Shown here piece by piece: positions 10,829 to 23,211 of a stretch of 64,000 nt of DNA. Position numbers and translations under genes: made by a program. The DNA lies in contig NC_079504.1 of assembly GCF_030052815.1 (NCBI RefSeq), forward strand, positions 86,788,703 through 86,852,702, given 5' to 3'. The DNA comes from Hevea brasiliensis (taxonomy: Eukaryota; Streptophyta; Magnoliopsida; Malpighiales; Euphorbiaceae). Positions within the stretch are counted from its first letter, which is position 1; each line of letters opens with the position of its first letter. Under the pieces are notes generated by a model. The model made no database searches. It was not told where the DNA came from and saw only the letters and a list, made by a program, of their open reading frames with translations.

Positions 10829-11257
10829 TTTCAGGGGCCCAGGCCACAGTTTACCCCTAGGAGAGGTCAGTCTACACCATCAGTGGGCAGCTCTCCAGGG
10901 ATGGGGTTCAGGGGACCAGCCCCAGCAACTTCTGCATGTCCACACTGCCTGAAGTGGCATAAGGGGGAGTGTTGGAGAGTAACTAGTGCCTGCTTAAGGT
11001 GTGGTCAACAGAGCATCAGTTGAAGAACTGTCCACGCAGAACTACTACAGCTGCTCCAACACAAGCAGACAGACCTGCTCCTGCACCACAAAGGGGTAGG
11101 AAATCGCCAAATCGGCCAGTGGGACCATCACGAGGCACTGCATCGAGCCAGAGAGGCGGATAACAGACCACCTGCCAGAGCTTATGCCCTGAGAGCTCAG
11201 GAGGAGCAAGATGCCCCGGACGTCATCAGGGATACGTTCTCCCTCTACAATACACCT
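10829..11257 (+). pseudogene. gag: Gypsy-1 gag C-terminus, zinc knuckle region (degraded)
   Basis: Nucleocapsid part. CPHCLKWHKGEC is followed by a second knuckle, best seen in Gypsy-2 as CLRCGSTEHQIKNC (CX2CX4HX4C). Here one- and two-base losses (near 11005 and 11160) scramble the frame. The stretch links Gag to the protease without a separate start, so Gag-Pol was probably one frame. Confidence 0.75.
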
Positions 11258-11807
11258 GTGCATGCATTGGTGGATCCAGGATCCACCCATTCATACATCT
11301 GCATCAATTTACCCATAGAAAGGGGGATACTAGTAGGAGAGAGTGACCAAGACATTCTGGTCACTAATCCATTGGGCCACAGTGTGGTAGTGAACAAAGT
11401 GTACAAGGGTTGCCCGTTAAGGATTCAGAGGTATGAATTCTTGGCAGACCTGATTGAGTTGCCTTTCCATGAGTTTGTTGTGATTTTGGGAATAGACTGG
11501 TTGTCACGTCATCAGGCAATAGTTGATTGCAAATTGAAGAGAATTTCTCTAAAAACTTCAGAGGGTAATGAGATCACTGTTGTGGGTGAAAGGACAGATT
11601 TCTTATCCAATGTTATCTCAGCCACAGTTGCAAGAAGAATGATGAGAAAAGGCTGTGAAGCCTACCTAGCACATGTGGTGGATACTAGGCAGGCTAAGCC
11701 AAACCTGAGTGATATACCCACAGTAAGAGACTTCCCAAAGGTATTTCCTGAAGAGTTACCTGGTTTGCCATCAGAAAGGGAAGTTGAATTTGCTATTGAG
11801 ACACTGC
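11258..11807 (+). pseudogene. pol: Gypsy-1 pol: aspartic protease
   Basis: The protease that cuts the polyprotein in the particle. The active site reads VDPGSTHSYIC (Asp-Pro-Gly in place of the more usual Asp-Ser/Thr-Gly), with the flap/second motif VILGIDWLSRHQA. It then runs into the linker [18 protein letters not shown] that precedes RT in this family. A frame change near 11800 separates it from RT. Gypsy-2 (53771-54151) has the same DPG, so this is the family state rather than damage in one copy. Confidence 0.85.
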
Positions 11808-12686
11808 AGTCTGACACCCATTTCCATTGCTCCTTATAGGATGGCACCCACTGAATTGAGGGAGTTGAAAACTCAGTTGCAAGAGTTGCTTGATAAGGGG
11901 TTCATACGCCCCAGTGTGTCACCATGGGGAGCTCCAGTGCTGTTTGTGAAAAAGAAGGATGGGACTTTGAGGCTATGCATTGATTATCGGCAGTTGAATA
12001 AAGTGACTATGAAGAACAAATATCCGTTGCCTAGAATTGATGATCTGTTTGATCAGTTGAAGGGAGCAGGAGTATTTTCTAAGATTGATCTCAGATCCTG
12101 GTACCATCAGTTGAGGGTGAAGGATGTAGATGTGCCAAAGACTGCATTCAGGACCCGATATGGGCATTATGAGTTTCTAGTGATGCCCTTTGGCCTAACA
12201 AATGCACCAGCAGCATTCATGGACCTTATGAACCGTATCTTCCATCCACACTTAGATCGGTTCGTAGTGGTCTTTATTGATGATATTTTGGTGTATTCCA
12301 AGACCAGGGAAGAACATGATGAACATTTGAGGATTGTTCGCAAACCCACGAGAGAAAAGAAGCTGTATGCTAAGTTGTCCAAGTGTGACTTTTGGTTGAA
12401 TGAGATTGCATTCCTTGGACACATAGTGTCAGCTGATGGGATTAGAGTGGATCCCAAGAAAATAGAAGTAGTGATGGAATGGAAGCCTCCCAGGAATACA
12501 ACTGAGGTCAGAAGCTTCTTGGGGTTAGCTGGGTATTATAGAAGATTTGTGAAGGGATTTTCCTTAATAGCTGCTCCAATGACCAAGTTGTTACACAAGA
12601 ATGTCAGATTTGACTGGAATGACAAGTGTCAGACCAGTTTTGAGAAGTTGAAAGCTATGTTAACAGAGGCACCAGTGTTAACATAG
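11808..12686 (+). pseudogene. pol: Gypsy-1 pol: reverse transcriptase
   Basis: RT of the Ty3/Gypsy type, copying element RNA into DNA. Motifs in order are [52 protein letters not shown], the catalytic [10 protein letters not shown] and FLGHIV. The residue after SKIDLRS is Trp, while Gypsy-2 has Gly (SGYHQ). The frame ends at TAG 12684-12686, where Gypsy-2 and Gypsy-3 have CAG (Gln). Confidence 0.92.
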
Positions 12687-12689
12687 CCA

Positions 12690-13181
12690 GTGTCAGGAAA
12701 GGACTTCGTGGTCTACAGTGATGCCCCTCATAATGGGTTAGGGTGTGTATTGATGCAAGAGGGGAAGGTGGTCGCTTATGCTTCCAGGCAGCTAAGGCCA
12801 CATGAACAGAATTACCCTACCCATGATCTAGAGCTTGCAGCAATTATCTTATGCTTGAATATATGGAGGCATTACTTGTATGGTGAAAAGTGCTACATTT
12901 ATACGGACCACAAAAGCCTAAAATACTTGCCAACTCAGAAGGAGCTCAACCTTAGATAGAGGCGATGGATTGAGTTCCTGAAGGACTATGATTGTGTAAT
13001 TGACTATCATTCTGGGAAGGCAAATGTAGTTGCTGATGCTTTGAGCAAAAAGTCCATCACAGCTTTAAGATTATTGAATGCCCGTCTAACTTTGATTCGA
13101 GATGGAGCTATTTTGGCTGAGTTGCAAGTGAGGCCAAACTGCTGACAGATTTTAGATGGGCAAAAGGCAGATGAAAAGTTA
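12690..13181 (+). pseudogene. pol: Gypsy-1 pol: RNase H and linker
   Basis: RNase H shows [38 protein letters not shown] and [10 protein letters not shown]. It stops at TAG 12957 (CAG in Gypsy-3). The linker to integrase continues ([23 protein letters not shown]) with a further TGA near 13142. Confidence 0.88.
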
Positions 13182-13826
13182 ATGGCTATTATGAGCAAAA
13201 TCTCAGAGGGAAAAGCAACTGACTATGAGGTGAAAGCAGATGGGTGTTTGTACTACAAAGGAAGACTGTGTGTACCAAATGATGGGGAATTAAAGGCCAG
13301 TATTCTAAAAGAGGCACACACTAGTGTATATGCTATGCACCCAGGAAGTACAAAGATGTATCATGATCTGAAGCTTCAGTATTGGTGGCCTGGTATGAAG
13401 AAAGACATAGCTGACTACTTGACTAAATGCTTGACATGTCGACCAAGTCAAGCGAACATCAAGTTCCATCGGGTTAGCTCTGACTATCGCATACCGAATG
13501 GAAATGGGATCGGGTCACCATGGATTTTGTAAGTGGTCTACCTCTCACCCGGAAGAAACATGATGCGACATAGGTGATAGTGGATAGATTGTGAAGTCGA
13601 CACACTTCTGCCGATTAGGGTGACTACTCCTTTGGAGAAGTTAGCAGAATTTTATATCAGTGAGATAGTTAGACTGCATGGAATTCCACTTTCCATCATA
13701 TCTGATCGAGACCCAAGGTTTACATCAAGATTTTGGAAGAAGTTGCATGAGTCCTTGGGTACACAACTCCACTTCAGCACAGCTTTCCATCCTCAGACGG
13801 ATGGGCAATCAGAAAGAGTAATCCAG
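13182..13826 (+). pseudogene. pol: Gypsy-1 pol: integrase N-terminus and catalytic core (up to the intron)
   Basis: Integrase inserts the cDNA into the genome. The zinc-binding domain (HTSVYAMH ... CLTC) lies at 13320-13440. Two frame losses (13440-13530 and 13560-13620) damage the first catalytic Asp region. The core resumes with ISDRDPRF, and the catalytic Glu is in QSER with exact D-35-E spacing. Four codons after this Glu the reading frame meets a GT...AG sequence (13827-13900). Read through, it gives VNN and a stop. Confidence 0.88.
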
Positions 13827-13900
13827 GTAAACAATTGAACTAATTGAATTAATACAACTATTGAACTAAAATGATAACAATAACATGAAATATATGTCAG
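13827..13900 (+). other. Putative 74-bp phase-0 intron in Gypsy-1 integrase
   Basis: Exon ends ATCCAG, the intron begins GTAAAC and ends ATGTCAG, and the next exon begins GTCCTTGAGG. It is AT-rich and has an in-frame TGA. Removal joins SERVIQ to [10 protein letters not shown] without a gap, matching the continuous integrase of related elements. The same position and the same 74-bp length occur in Gypsy-3 (40428-40501), Gypsy-2 (23956-24029) and the tandem remnant (59215-59288). Confidence 0.75.
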
Positions 13901-14648
13901 GTCCTTGAGGATATGCTGAGGAGTTGTGTCATTGAGTTTGAGGGAAGTTGGGATAGATACATCCCACTGGCAGAATTTGCATACAACAATAGCTACCAAG
14001 CTAGCATCCAAATGGCCCCATATGAAGCACTGTATGGGAGAAAATGTAGAACTCAGGTGTCTTTGGACTGAATTAGCGAACAAACTAGTAGGGCGGACAC
14101 AGTGAAACAAACTGAGGAGAAAGTAAAACTAATCAAAGCCAATCTGAAGGTTGCCTCAGATAGACAGAAATCTTATGCCGACCTGAAGAGAAAAGAAATA
14201 GAATATGTGGTTGGCGACAAAGTGTTCCTAAAGGTGTCACCGTGGAAGAAGGTACTGAGGTTTGGAAGAAAAGGTAAGTTAAGCCCTAGGTTCATTGGCC
14301 CAGATGAAATCATTGAACGTGTGGGTCCAGTGGCCTATAGGCTAGCTTTACCACCAGAGCTGGACAAGATCCACAATGTGTTCCATGTGTCCATGCTCAG
14401 AAGATACCGCTCAGATCCTTCACATGTCATCTCCAGGGAAGAAATTGAAATACATCCGGATTTGACATATGAAGAAGAACCTCTATGGATCTTGGCGCGG
14501 GAAATAAAAGAATTGAGGAACAAGCAGATTCCACTGGTGAAAGTGCTTTGGAGGCACCACAACACCTAGGAGGCAACTTGAGAAAGTGAAGAGACGATGA
14601 GGCAACAGTTCCCTCAACTGTTTGCATCAGGTAAAATTTCGAGGACGA
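13901..14648 (+). pseudogene. pol: Gypsy-1 pol: integrase C-terminus and chromodomain
   Basis: Continues the integrase core ([28 protein letters not shown]). After a broken stretch (14050-14100) it carries the C-terminal domain with the GPY/F-type motif (SPRFIGPDE; Gypsy-2 and Gypsy-3 have FIGPYEVIE) and YRLALPPELDKIHNVFHVS. The last 50 residues form a chromodomain of the Tekay type (ILAREIKELRNKQIP, VKVLWRHHN). It probably directs insertion to heterochromatin, in keeping with the nested stack here. TAG at 14567 replaces a Glu codon. Confidence 0.88.
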
Positions 14649-14660
14649 AATTTAAATTAG

Positions 14661-14671
14661 AGGGGAAGAGT
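14661..14671 (+). other. Gypsy-1 polypurine tract
   Basis: AGGGGAAGAG directly before the 3' LTR, and the same tract (minus strand) is next to the 3' LTRs at 23183 and 36249 and at 58442. Confidence 0.8.
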
Positions 14672-17600
14672 TGTAACACCCTCCCGGTAGCAACTCCGTA
14701 CATTCTCTTATTCGGTGGCCGGTGTCGGTCGGACGCTAGAACGTCGGAAAAATATTTAAACTAAAGTCAGAACCATAATTAACTCAAATATTAATAAGAA
14801 AAATTTAGTAAAAATTTTAGAAATAAAATACAACCAAGTTAAGCAGTAGGTGCCTAGCGATGGGTAACCCAGAGAGAAGTTGCGGTTCTACAACTAGGAG
14901 CCCTAGACACAGGGAAAAATTATAAAATAATTTTTGGGACTCAAAAGAAGGGTTACTGAAGTTCATAAGGCAGTAGAATGCCAAGAAAATACCTAGAAAA
15001 ATTTTTCAATCGGTACAGACAATTTTGACCCGTTAAGCCAAACGGAGGGCATTTTGGTCATTTCGCCTTCAGAGGTGATTTTTGGCCGACTTGTTCAGTT
15101 GAGTAAATAATTAATATGACATAAAATATGAATAAACATTACTAGAAATTAAATTGAAAATGAGTAGTGAAGAAAAGAAAAGAAAATGAGGAAAAAGGCT
15201 TATTTATGGCATCATGATGATGTCATTTAAAAGCTATAACCAATCATATTTAAACAACCTATTAACTAACAAATAAAATAGATAAACAAGACCAAAAAAA
15301 AGACCAAAAGCTAGCAGCCTTCTTCCTCCCCCAAAAACCAGCCGAAACCCTTGCATGCCCAAAACCTCCATTGACAACTTCAAGCAAACTCCATTTCCCT
15401 CTTCATTTCACCATAAACCCTAGACACCTTTCACTAAAATTTATCCTTGCACCTTGCATAACCTTTTGGCAGCCAAGAAAAAGAAAGGAAGTGAAGTTTT
15501 GAGCTTGGGAAAAATCTGCCTACAAGAGGTTAGTGCACCTATCTACTTAAAACTTTTAATTTCCATGTTAGTAACTTGAATTGAGTAAGAATTTGTAACT
15601 TAAATGAACAAAAATTATGTGATACATACTATGGACTTCGGCAGCCCTATTGAAGGAATAGGAATGAGTATTTTTGATGAACTTGGAGTGAACTAGAAAT
15701 CATGTTTGAAGTTTATAAACATAAGAATAATGAATTAGTAGCTAACTAAGGTAAATTGTGTAAACCATGAATTTGAACTAGGGTTTTGGGAGTAAAATAT
15801 GGACTTGGCTTATGAAATGGTTAAAGAACATTCTAATGGTCAATTAGTGACCATTTGAGATAAGTTGACCATAAATTGGACTGAAATATGGCATGGCAAA
15901 GTGGAATGGTAGGCTGCCTAGGGACAGCAATAATGGTGGCTGTGATTCCAGCCCACTTAGACAGCCATAACTTTGGTTGTGCTGGTCCAATTGGTGTTTG
16001 GCAAATTGGACATGAAACTAGGCTTATAATGGCACATTTTTTCTGAAGAAACCATTCCCAAAAGACCAAAGCAAGTGGACCAAAAGTTGGCCCCAATCCG
16101 GATACCTGCATGACACTGCAGAAATGACCAAATGAATAATGCTTGTTCATTTGGCCATAACTCACTGTAGAAATGGTCAATTGACCTGAAATTTTTACAG
16201 CAACAAATTAAGACATAGAAAAACAACTTTCATGAAGAAACCTACCCCAAATTATGACCAGAACCTAACCAAAATGGCAGTCACAATTACTGTTCATGGT
16301 ACTATAGATTTGGTAATTCTGCAGTTTTGGCAATCCGGCCAGCTGTGGTTTTTGGACCATATCTGGAGCTAAAAAACTCAAAATGGAGTGATTCAAAAAA
16401 GGACATTCAACTAGACAAAATAAGGAACAACTTTCATGTTTACCATTTCCTCAAATTCCCACTACAACAGGGCCTAATGGAACAGTAAATTTGGGTCACA
16501 AAAACTGAAAATTCTGCTCTCTAGGTTTTAGGTTTGGAAATGGATTTAGGGGTTAATTCCAACAAGTTTTAAATGCAAAATGTGGTATGTTGGGAGTGTC
16601 AAAACCAATATAACTATTTTCTATGCAAAAGTCAACATTTTTGTTGACCAATGGGGTGAATAGTGACACCAAAACTTGAAATTCACAAATTGAAGAATTT
16701 AAAAGTTCCAAATGCCCTAGTATACCTAACAAGATTGGTTTGGATAGTTTGGCATGCCAATAGGGTTCAGTTAGCAGTACTACGCATGGCAATATACCAT
16801 TCTGTGATTTTATGGCTTTTAGCCATTCTGACCTTGCATTGAGATTTGGCCTTATACCTGATATTATTTACGACATTGTTAGCTGTTACATGCCTGCCGG
16901 AGATGCATATGTGACCGATGGTGTGACGGCGAGGTACTTGATACCCAATGCCGGTTTACCGTTTATCGATCCGATGCGTCTAGTGTAGGTTACTTGGGCA
17001 ACCAAATGAATGAAAGTGGACAAAGTTAATGATATACAAATTCAAAACAAATGAAACATATACATTCACTACATATTTATTTTCTTGCTATTTCTTTTAT
17101 TTTATTATTGCACCACTAAGCATTATTGCTTAGCGCGTTGCTTTTGCCACGCGTAGGTTCTGGAGATACAGATCGTGAGCCCGGTAGACCTCGGTGGGTG
17201 AGTCCATCCTGCAGATTACGGGCGATGTCCGTATCACCTCAACTTGCGATTGCATTGGTAGGGCACTAAGTGTCATTTTATCATTTTGTAACTAAATTTT
17301 TATTTTCTCATATGTATTTAGAATTATGTAATATATTTTGATGTTCATGTAAATTATGAAAATTGTATTTGTGAATGGAAAAGTAAATATATAATTGTGA
17401 TTTATACTTGATTATCACATGTGATGGATGATTGAGAACTGAAATTGAGAAATGTTGTGGAGATTTTGATATTGGAGTTTGAGATGATGAGACATGAATA
17501 TTGGAAGTGTTTTTCACAGGTTCCGAAGAACTGTTTTCTCCATTTTTAGCCGGTACTCTGCCGGATTTTCTTTAAAATTTTCGGAACCTCAAATAAATAA

Positions 17601-17748
17601 TACTTTTGATAAATGGCTTAAATAAATTATATTTCATAAACTATATTCAAAATTATGACAAAAATTAATTAAGGTAAAATAGAGTGTGCCGGTACACCGT
17701 GTGACATATCTTACTCGGATATACTGTAGCCAGGTAAGGGGTGTCACA
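14672..17748 (+). repeat. Gypsy-1 3' LTR (3,077 bp)
   Basis: Same ends as the 5' LTR and colinear with it. It keeps CCGG-rich segments that the 5' LTR has partly lost (for example GCCGGTACTCTGCCGG at about 17549). Its hairpin at 17116-17133 is perfect. An antisense frame occurs at 15833-16180. Confidence 0.95.
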
Positions 17749-17753
17749 ATTTT

Positions 17754-19009
17754 TCTTCTTCTAATTAATTTATATCAAATATAAATTAATTAATTAATCT
17801 ATATTAATTAATTTCTCATTAATTAAATTCATATTTAAACACTTTAAATATAAATTTAATTTATACTACACATCCAATAATCTAGATTTGGTTTCAAGTC
17901 ATGCTAGGGACTTTGCAATTTAATTGCAAACCAAACCTATTTAATTAATCAATTAAAATCTTTAATTAATTAATTAAATCATATTTAAAGAGGTAATAAC
18001 TTGTGTATGTGTGTGACTTACTAGGCTCATCACTAACTCTTAATATCATCAAAACTCTTTCTTACCATAAATGATTTCTCTAAATCATTTTATGAACCTC
18101 ATAAACCATGGTTAACACCTAGCATAGCATGCCATGGCCACCCAATTAGTAATAAGGTTTACCTTAAATGAACCTATAATCATATGTTACCATGCACTAG
18201 AATCTCTCTATTACAAAATCCCAACTCAAGCTGGAGTCATGGTTTATGTCAAACTCCATTTGCTATGAATATTATGTTCTCTTTTAATTCCATTTCTTGA
18301 TTAAAAAGATTTTCTCATCAGAAACTCTTTTATGAATAAATCTATCTTTCCTGGCCAGGAACTTGAAACATCAAGAACAATTAAATGAACATAGGATTTT
18401 ATCTCTATTTACTTAGAGGAACAGATTCCATCTTGATCAATACCTACGTCCATATATAACTAGTAGGAGCCAACAAATGCCCATATACCCATACATAGTA
18501 CAAGTATGAAAGCTGTATCAAACTCAAACTACCTATATACAAGATAACTGTGCTATCTCAGGTCTAAAGATTATATGCACTGATATGATTTATGACAAAA
18601 CATTGACAAGAGTAAACCCATGTGCTTGTCATAAGTGTCACTGGTTCGGCCTACTTATCATTTATAAGTGCCTATCATATTTGTTATATGGCATGAGACT
18701 CACCATTCCATCTTATTTATATCTCATATAAATAACTTGGGAACAAACATGAATACAATCTTTCTGGATAAGTCATGTCCTTATTATGAAGTATCCTCGA
18801 TTGTGAACCTATTTATGATACTTTGTGCTAGAAATATTGTCACTCATATTCTTAACAACTTAAGAATAATATTTCTAACAAAATATCAATGGACCTTTTC
18901 TATTACACATAAATATATTATGTAAACGGAAAAGTGGAAATGCCTTTTATTAATAAAAATATGTACAAGATACATACTAAATAATATGCTCTAGGGCATA
19001 CTACTAACA
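17754..19009 (-). repeat. Copia-A 5' LTR, 5' portion
   Basis: The first 1,256 bp of the LTR (it begins at 19009 with TGTTAGTAG on the minus strand). Together with 5965-6789 it gives an LTR of about 2.08 kb, close to 2.11 and 2.10 kb for the Copia-B LTRs. No coding is seen. It is AT-rich with palindromic TTAATTAATTAA stretches. Confidence 0.93.
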
Positions 19010-20043
19010 GTCACACACATATATAAGTAATCACTAAGTTAAATGTGATTTAATTAATTAGTTAAAGAGTTTAATTGATTAATTAAATAGGTTTGGTTTG
19101 CAATTAGATTGCAAAGTCCCTAGCATGGCTTGAAACCAAATCTAGGTTATTAGATGTATAGTATAAGTTAAATTTATATTTAAAGTGTTTAAATATGAAT
19201 TTAATTATGAGAAATTAATTAATAGAGATTAATTAATTAATTTATATTTGATATAAATTAATTAGAAGATGAGAAATAATTATTTTGGGTTGAAAACTCA
19301 AAATTACAACACAGGGGTAATTTGGTCATTTCACAGGGTGATAGTAGCACCATGAGATGGTGACACATGGCATCATGGTTTCTCATTTGTCTTCCTATCA
19401 TGCAAGATGATCAAAGTCAAGATTAAGTCTAGCTTTGACACTTGGCTTAATGTGATTAGGTCAATTAAAATTAAGAAGCAATCAGGTGATGACATGTGGC
19501 AAGGGTTTTGAGTGATGACCTAATTATATAAAGTGATGTTTTGAGAAAATAAAACAATCAGTGACTCTTCTTATTTTCTCTCATTGGTGCCACCACTTCT
19601 ATGCTCTTCTCCTCTCTTCATATTCTCTTATCAATTCAAAGAGAATGATCCAAGTTTCTTTGAATTAAAATTGCTAGAAATTGTTTATAGCGTCCTATAC
19701 AAATCTATAACCTCCCTAAAGGCAAATCCCTAATTTCTAATTAGTTGGCAAGGCTTGAGAAGCTGGTTTAGGGGCTGCCCATTGGTGATCTTATTGTGGA
19801 CAAGCTAGAGGGACAACATTTGGGGTCCTAGGTGCTTCACAAAGTTACCAATCACATCTACAGTGCATCAAAAGGTTAGTGCACATTTTCTTGTATCAAT
19901 ATAGGGTTCTAATGAGTTAATTTGTTAATTCTAAAATTTAAAATGGCAAATATAGATCCTAATACATATTAAAAGGGTTTTAATATGCAATTGAACATTG
20001 AAATCAATTAGGTACATAATGAATCTTGCATGATACATGAGAC
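19010..20043 (+). repeat. Copia-Z LTR fragment (older Copia LTR, plus strand)
   Basis: Matches the Copia-B LTR from about 26905 to 27955, with more differences than the Copia-B LTRs show between themselves. Copia-A lies on its left side and Gypsy-2 on its right. Its G-boxes have decayed (GACACATGGCA). This is the oldest recognisable layer of the stack. The missing LTR ends should lie beyond the window or beyond the Gypsy-2 complex. Confidence 0.85.
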
Positions 20044-23000
20044 TGTGACACCCCTTACCCGTCTACAGTGTAGCCGAGCAAGATATGCCACTCAGTGTGC
20101 CGGAGCGCTAATTCATATTTCTATTACAATTTATCCCTTTTAATTCATTTGTTTACAATTTTTGATAAATCTAAATTTTTTCGTAATTTTTATAAAAATT
20201 CAATGAGTGTTAGTATGTAAATTGGAAAAACAGTTCTTCTGAACCTATTAAAAACACTTCCAATACAATTTCCAAATCCAAACTCCATTATCCACACATA
20301 TCTCAACTCAATCTCAAAATCACAATACTATTTTCAGAAATTTTTCTTTTCTTTTCACACAATCACTAGAAGCATATTCATAAATATTTCTCAACATTTC
20401 ATTTTACAACATAATATACAGAAAATTTCAATAACATGAAATTTCATAAATTTACACCATTACATAATTTCGAGAATTTATAGTTACAATTCAAACTAAT
20501 ACAAAATACAAAATGCTACACCACAATCCTAATGTCCTACCATATGCACTGCAGAATGTGAGGTGACTCTAGATTCCGGATACAAGTCTGAAGGCTCACT
20601 AGGTCTGATGTCTGCTGGGCTCCCCAGCTAGGTCTCCAGTACCTGCGCATGGCAAAAGCGACGCGCTAAGCAATTCTGCTTAGTGGTGACAATATAAAAT
20701 AAAATAAAATAAAATAAGTATGTAGAATGTATGATTATATTTTTGGGTAGACTTAATTTCTGATATTATTTACAGTATTATTTGATTAAAATTTGATAAG
20801 GTTTATTATCGTTGCCCGAGTAACCCATACTAGTTGATTAGACTGGATAAATGGGTAAACTGGCACTGGGTACTAAATACCTCGGACCATCACACCATTG
20901 GTCACATTGTGTCTCCCGGTGTGCAACAGAACACAGAATAAGCTGTAATAATTATCAGGGTTAAAATCAAAGTATATCAACTCAAATAACATAGCCAAAG
21001 GCTACTATATCACAGAATGGCATGGGAAGCCATGAAACACAGAATGGCATGAAGCCATATGCAGTACTGCTAACAGAACCCTATTGGCATGCTAAACTAT
21101 CCAAATCAATCTTGCTAGGTATACTAGGGCTTTTTACACTTTTAAGTTTCACAATTTTTGAATTTCAAGTTTTAGGGTTACTATTCCATTCATTAGTTAA
21201 CAAAAATGTTGACTTTTGCATAGGCAATAGGTACATTGGTTTTAATACTCCCAATATACCACATTTTACATTCTAAATTTGTTGGTATTGATCGCCAATA
21301 CCATTTCTAAACGTAATATTAATTGGACAGAATTTTCAATTTTCATGCTTTGTCTTTACTGTTCCATTAGTCATTTTTGCAGTGGGAAATTGGCAAAATG
21401 ATCAACATGAAAGTTGTTCCTTATTTTGTCTAGTTGCATTTCCTTTTTGTAATCACTCCATTTGGAGTTTTGTAGCTCAAGTTATGGCCCAAAAACCACA
21501 ACTGGCCAGATTGAAAGTTTTCTAGAATTTCTGGACTGACCAAATCTACAGTGTTAGGAATAGTGACTACAACTCACTTTTTGAATATGTTCTGGTCATA
21601 ATTTGGGTTAGGTTTCTTCATGAAAGTTGTTGTTCTATATCTCAGCTTGTTGTTGGTAAAATTTCAGGTCAATTGGACCTTTTTACACTGAGTTATGGCC
21701 AAATGACCAAACACTGTTTATTTGGTCATTTTGCACAGGCAGAATGCTGGTCACTCGGATTAGGGCAAATTTTTGGTCAACTTGGTTTGGTTTTCTGGGC
21801 ATGTTTTCTTCACCAAAGTTGTGCCATTATGTGTCTAGTTTCATGTCCAATTGGCCTTGCACCAATTGGACCTTTATAATTCAAGTTATTGTTACCCAAA
21901 CCTGCTAGACTCATGTCTAATTCTGCAGGTCACCAAGGGCAGCCACACCAAACCCAAATCCCACTACTCAACACACTTCATTTTTTATTTAAACAGAACC
22001 AAATGGTCACTAATTGACCATTAAAACCTATTTTCATCATCACATAGTCAAAGTCCCATTTTTCACTCCAAACCCTAACTCAAACATTACAAACCATGTA
22101 ATATCATTACATTTCAACATTCATTTAAGAGATACATATTGTGGGTAGCTATACAAGCCTTTTAACTTCATTAAAATCATCACAATCTTGCCCTAATCAA
22201 GGCTGCTGAAAATCTTGGGTTGGCATACAAATAGTATTCATCAATTTTCTTTGTCATTTACACTCATTCTTAGTCCTTACACATGAATTTAAAGTGAAAG
22301 AACAAGATTAGGTCACTAACCTCAATAGAGTGAAGTTTCCCACTTGCTAGGTTTTCTTTCTTTCCTTTTCTTTTTGCTCCCAAAAGAATCTCCAAGGTGT
22401 AAGAACACTTTTTTGTGTTGCTAGGTTAGGGTTTTGTTGGGTAGAAGTTAGTAAAATCAAGCTTTGAAAAGCTTGCAAATGGGTACCTATGGTGGAGGTT
22501 CACGGTAAAGAAGAAAGAAGAAGATGAAGTTCTGATTTTTTTTTCAATTTTCAGCCCATTTTGTCTCTTTTAAATAAATTTATGCTATGTGTCAACATTG
22601 GGTTGGTTGGGAGAACTTTAATGACATCATTATGATGTCATAAGTCCATTTTCTTTCATTTTCTCTCCTTTTCTTGTCTATTTAATTGCAATTAAATTTT
22701 TAACAACATTTATTCATATTTTATGATATATAAATTATTTATTTAACTGGACAAGTTGGCCAAAAATCATCTCTAAAGACGAAATGACCAAAATGCCCTC
22801 CATTTGGCTTAACGGGCCAAAATTGTCTGTACTGATTGAAAATTTTTTCTAAGCATTTCCTTGGCATTCTAATGCCATAAGAACCTCAATAACCCTTCTC
22901 TGGAGTCCTAATAATTATTTTATAAATTTTCCCCCAGGTCTACGGCTCCTAGTTGCGAGAACCGCAACTTCTCACTAGGTTACCCATCACTAGGGCACTG

Positions 23001-23182
23001 GCTCATTTAACTTGGTTGTATTTTATTTCTAAAATTTTTCCTAAATTTTTATTATTAATATTTGAGTTAATTATGGTTCTTCACTTTAGTTTAAATATTT
23101 TTCCGAATGTTCTAGCTGTCCGGACCGACACTGGTCACCAGAACAGTAGAATATACGGAGTTGCTACAAGGAGGGTGTTACA
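20044..23182 (-). repeat. Gypsy-2 3' LTR (3,139 bp)
   Basis: Plus-strand ends are TGTGACACCCCTTACCCG and GAGGGTGTTACA. It carries the palindrome (22621-22641) and the CTAAGCA hairpin (20666-20683). An AAAAT microsatellite at about 20694-20717 is shorter than its partner in the 5' LTR (about 55947-55980). Two reading frames antisense to the element occur at 21022-21276 and 21673-21879. Confidence 0.94.
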
Positions 23183-23211
23183 ACTCTTCCCCTATAATAA
23201 AAATTTCATCC

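Larger units (their letters stand above)
6790..17748 (+). mobile_element. Gypsy-1, full-length Ty3/Gypsy chromovirus inserted in the Copia-A LTR
   Basis: 10,959 bp with two LTRs (6790-9853 and 14672-17748), primer site, gag-pol and polypurine tract, flanked by perfect 5-bp duplications ATTTT (6785-6789 and 17749-17753). Domain order Gag-protease-RT-RNase H-integrase-chromodomain identifies a chromovirus, and the chromodomain resembles the Tekay/Del clade. Pol has many frameshifts and stops. The two LTRs remain very similar by eye, with scattered small indels. Confidence 0.96.
1..19009 (-). mobile_element. Copia-A, Ty1/Copia LTR retrotransposon (left end cut by window, split by Gypsy-1)
   Basis: A minus-strand Copia element. 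Reading leftward from 19009 it has a 5' LTR (interrupted by Gypsy-1), primer site, leader, gag, pol and the start of the 3' LTR at 179. The domain order protease-integrase-RT-RNase H defines Ty1/Copia. The 3' LTR runs off the window, so its target duplication cannot be checked. It sits inside an older plus-strand Copia LTR of the same family (19010 onward). Gag and pol carry several stops and frameshifts, so this copy is not autonomous. I do not assign a lineage within Copia. Confidence 0.93.
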
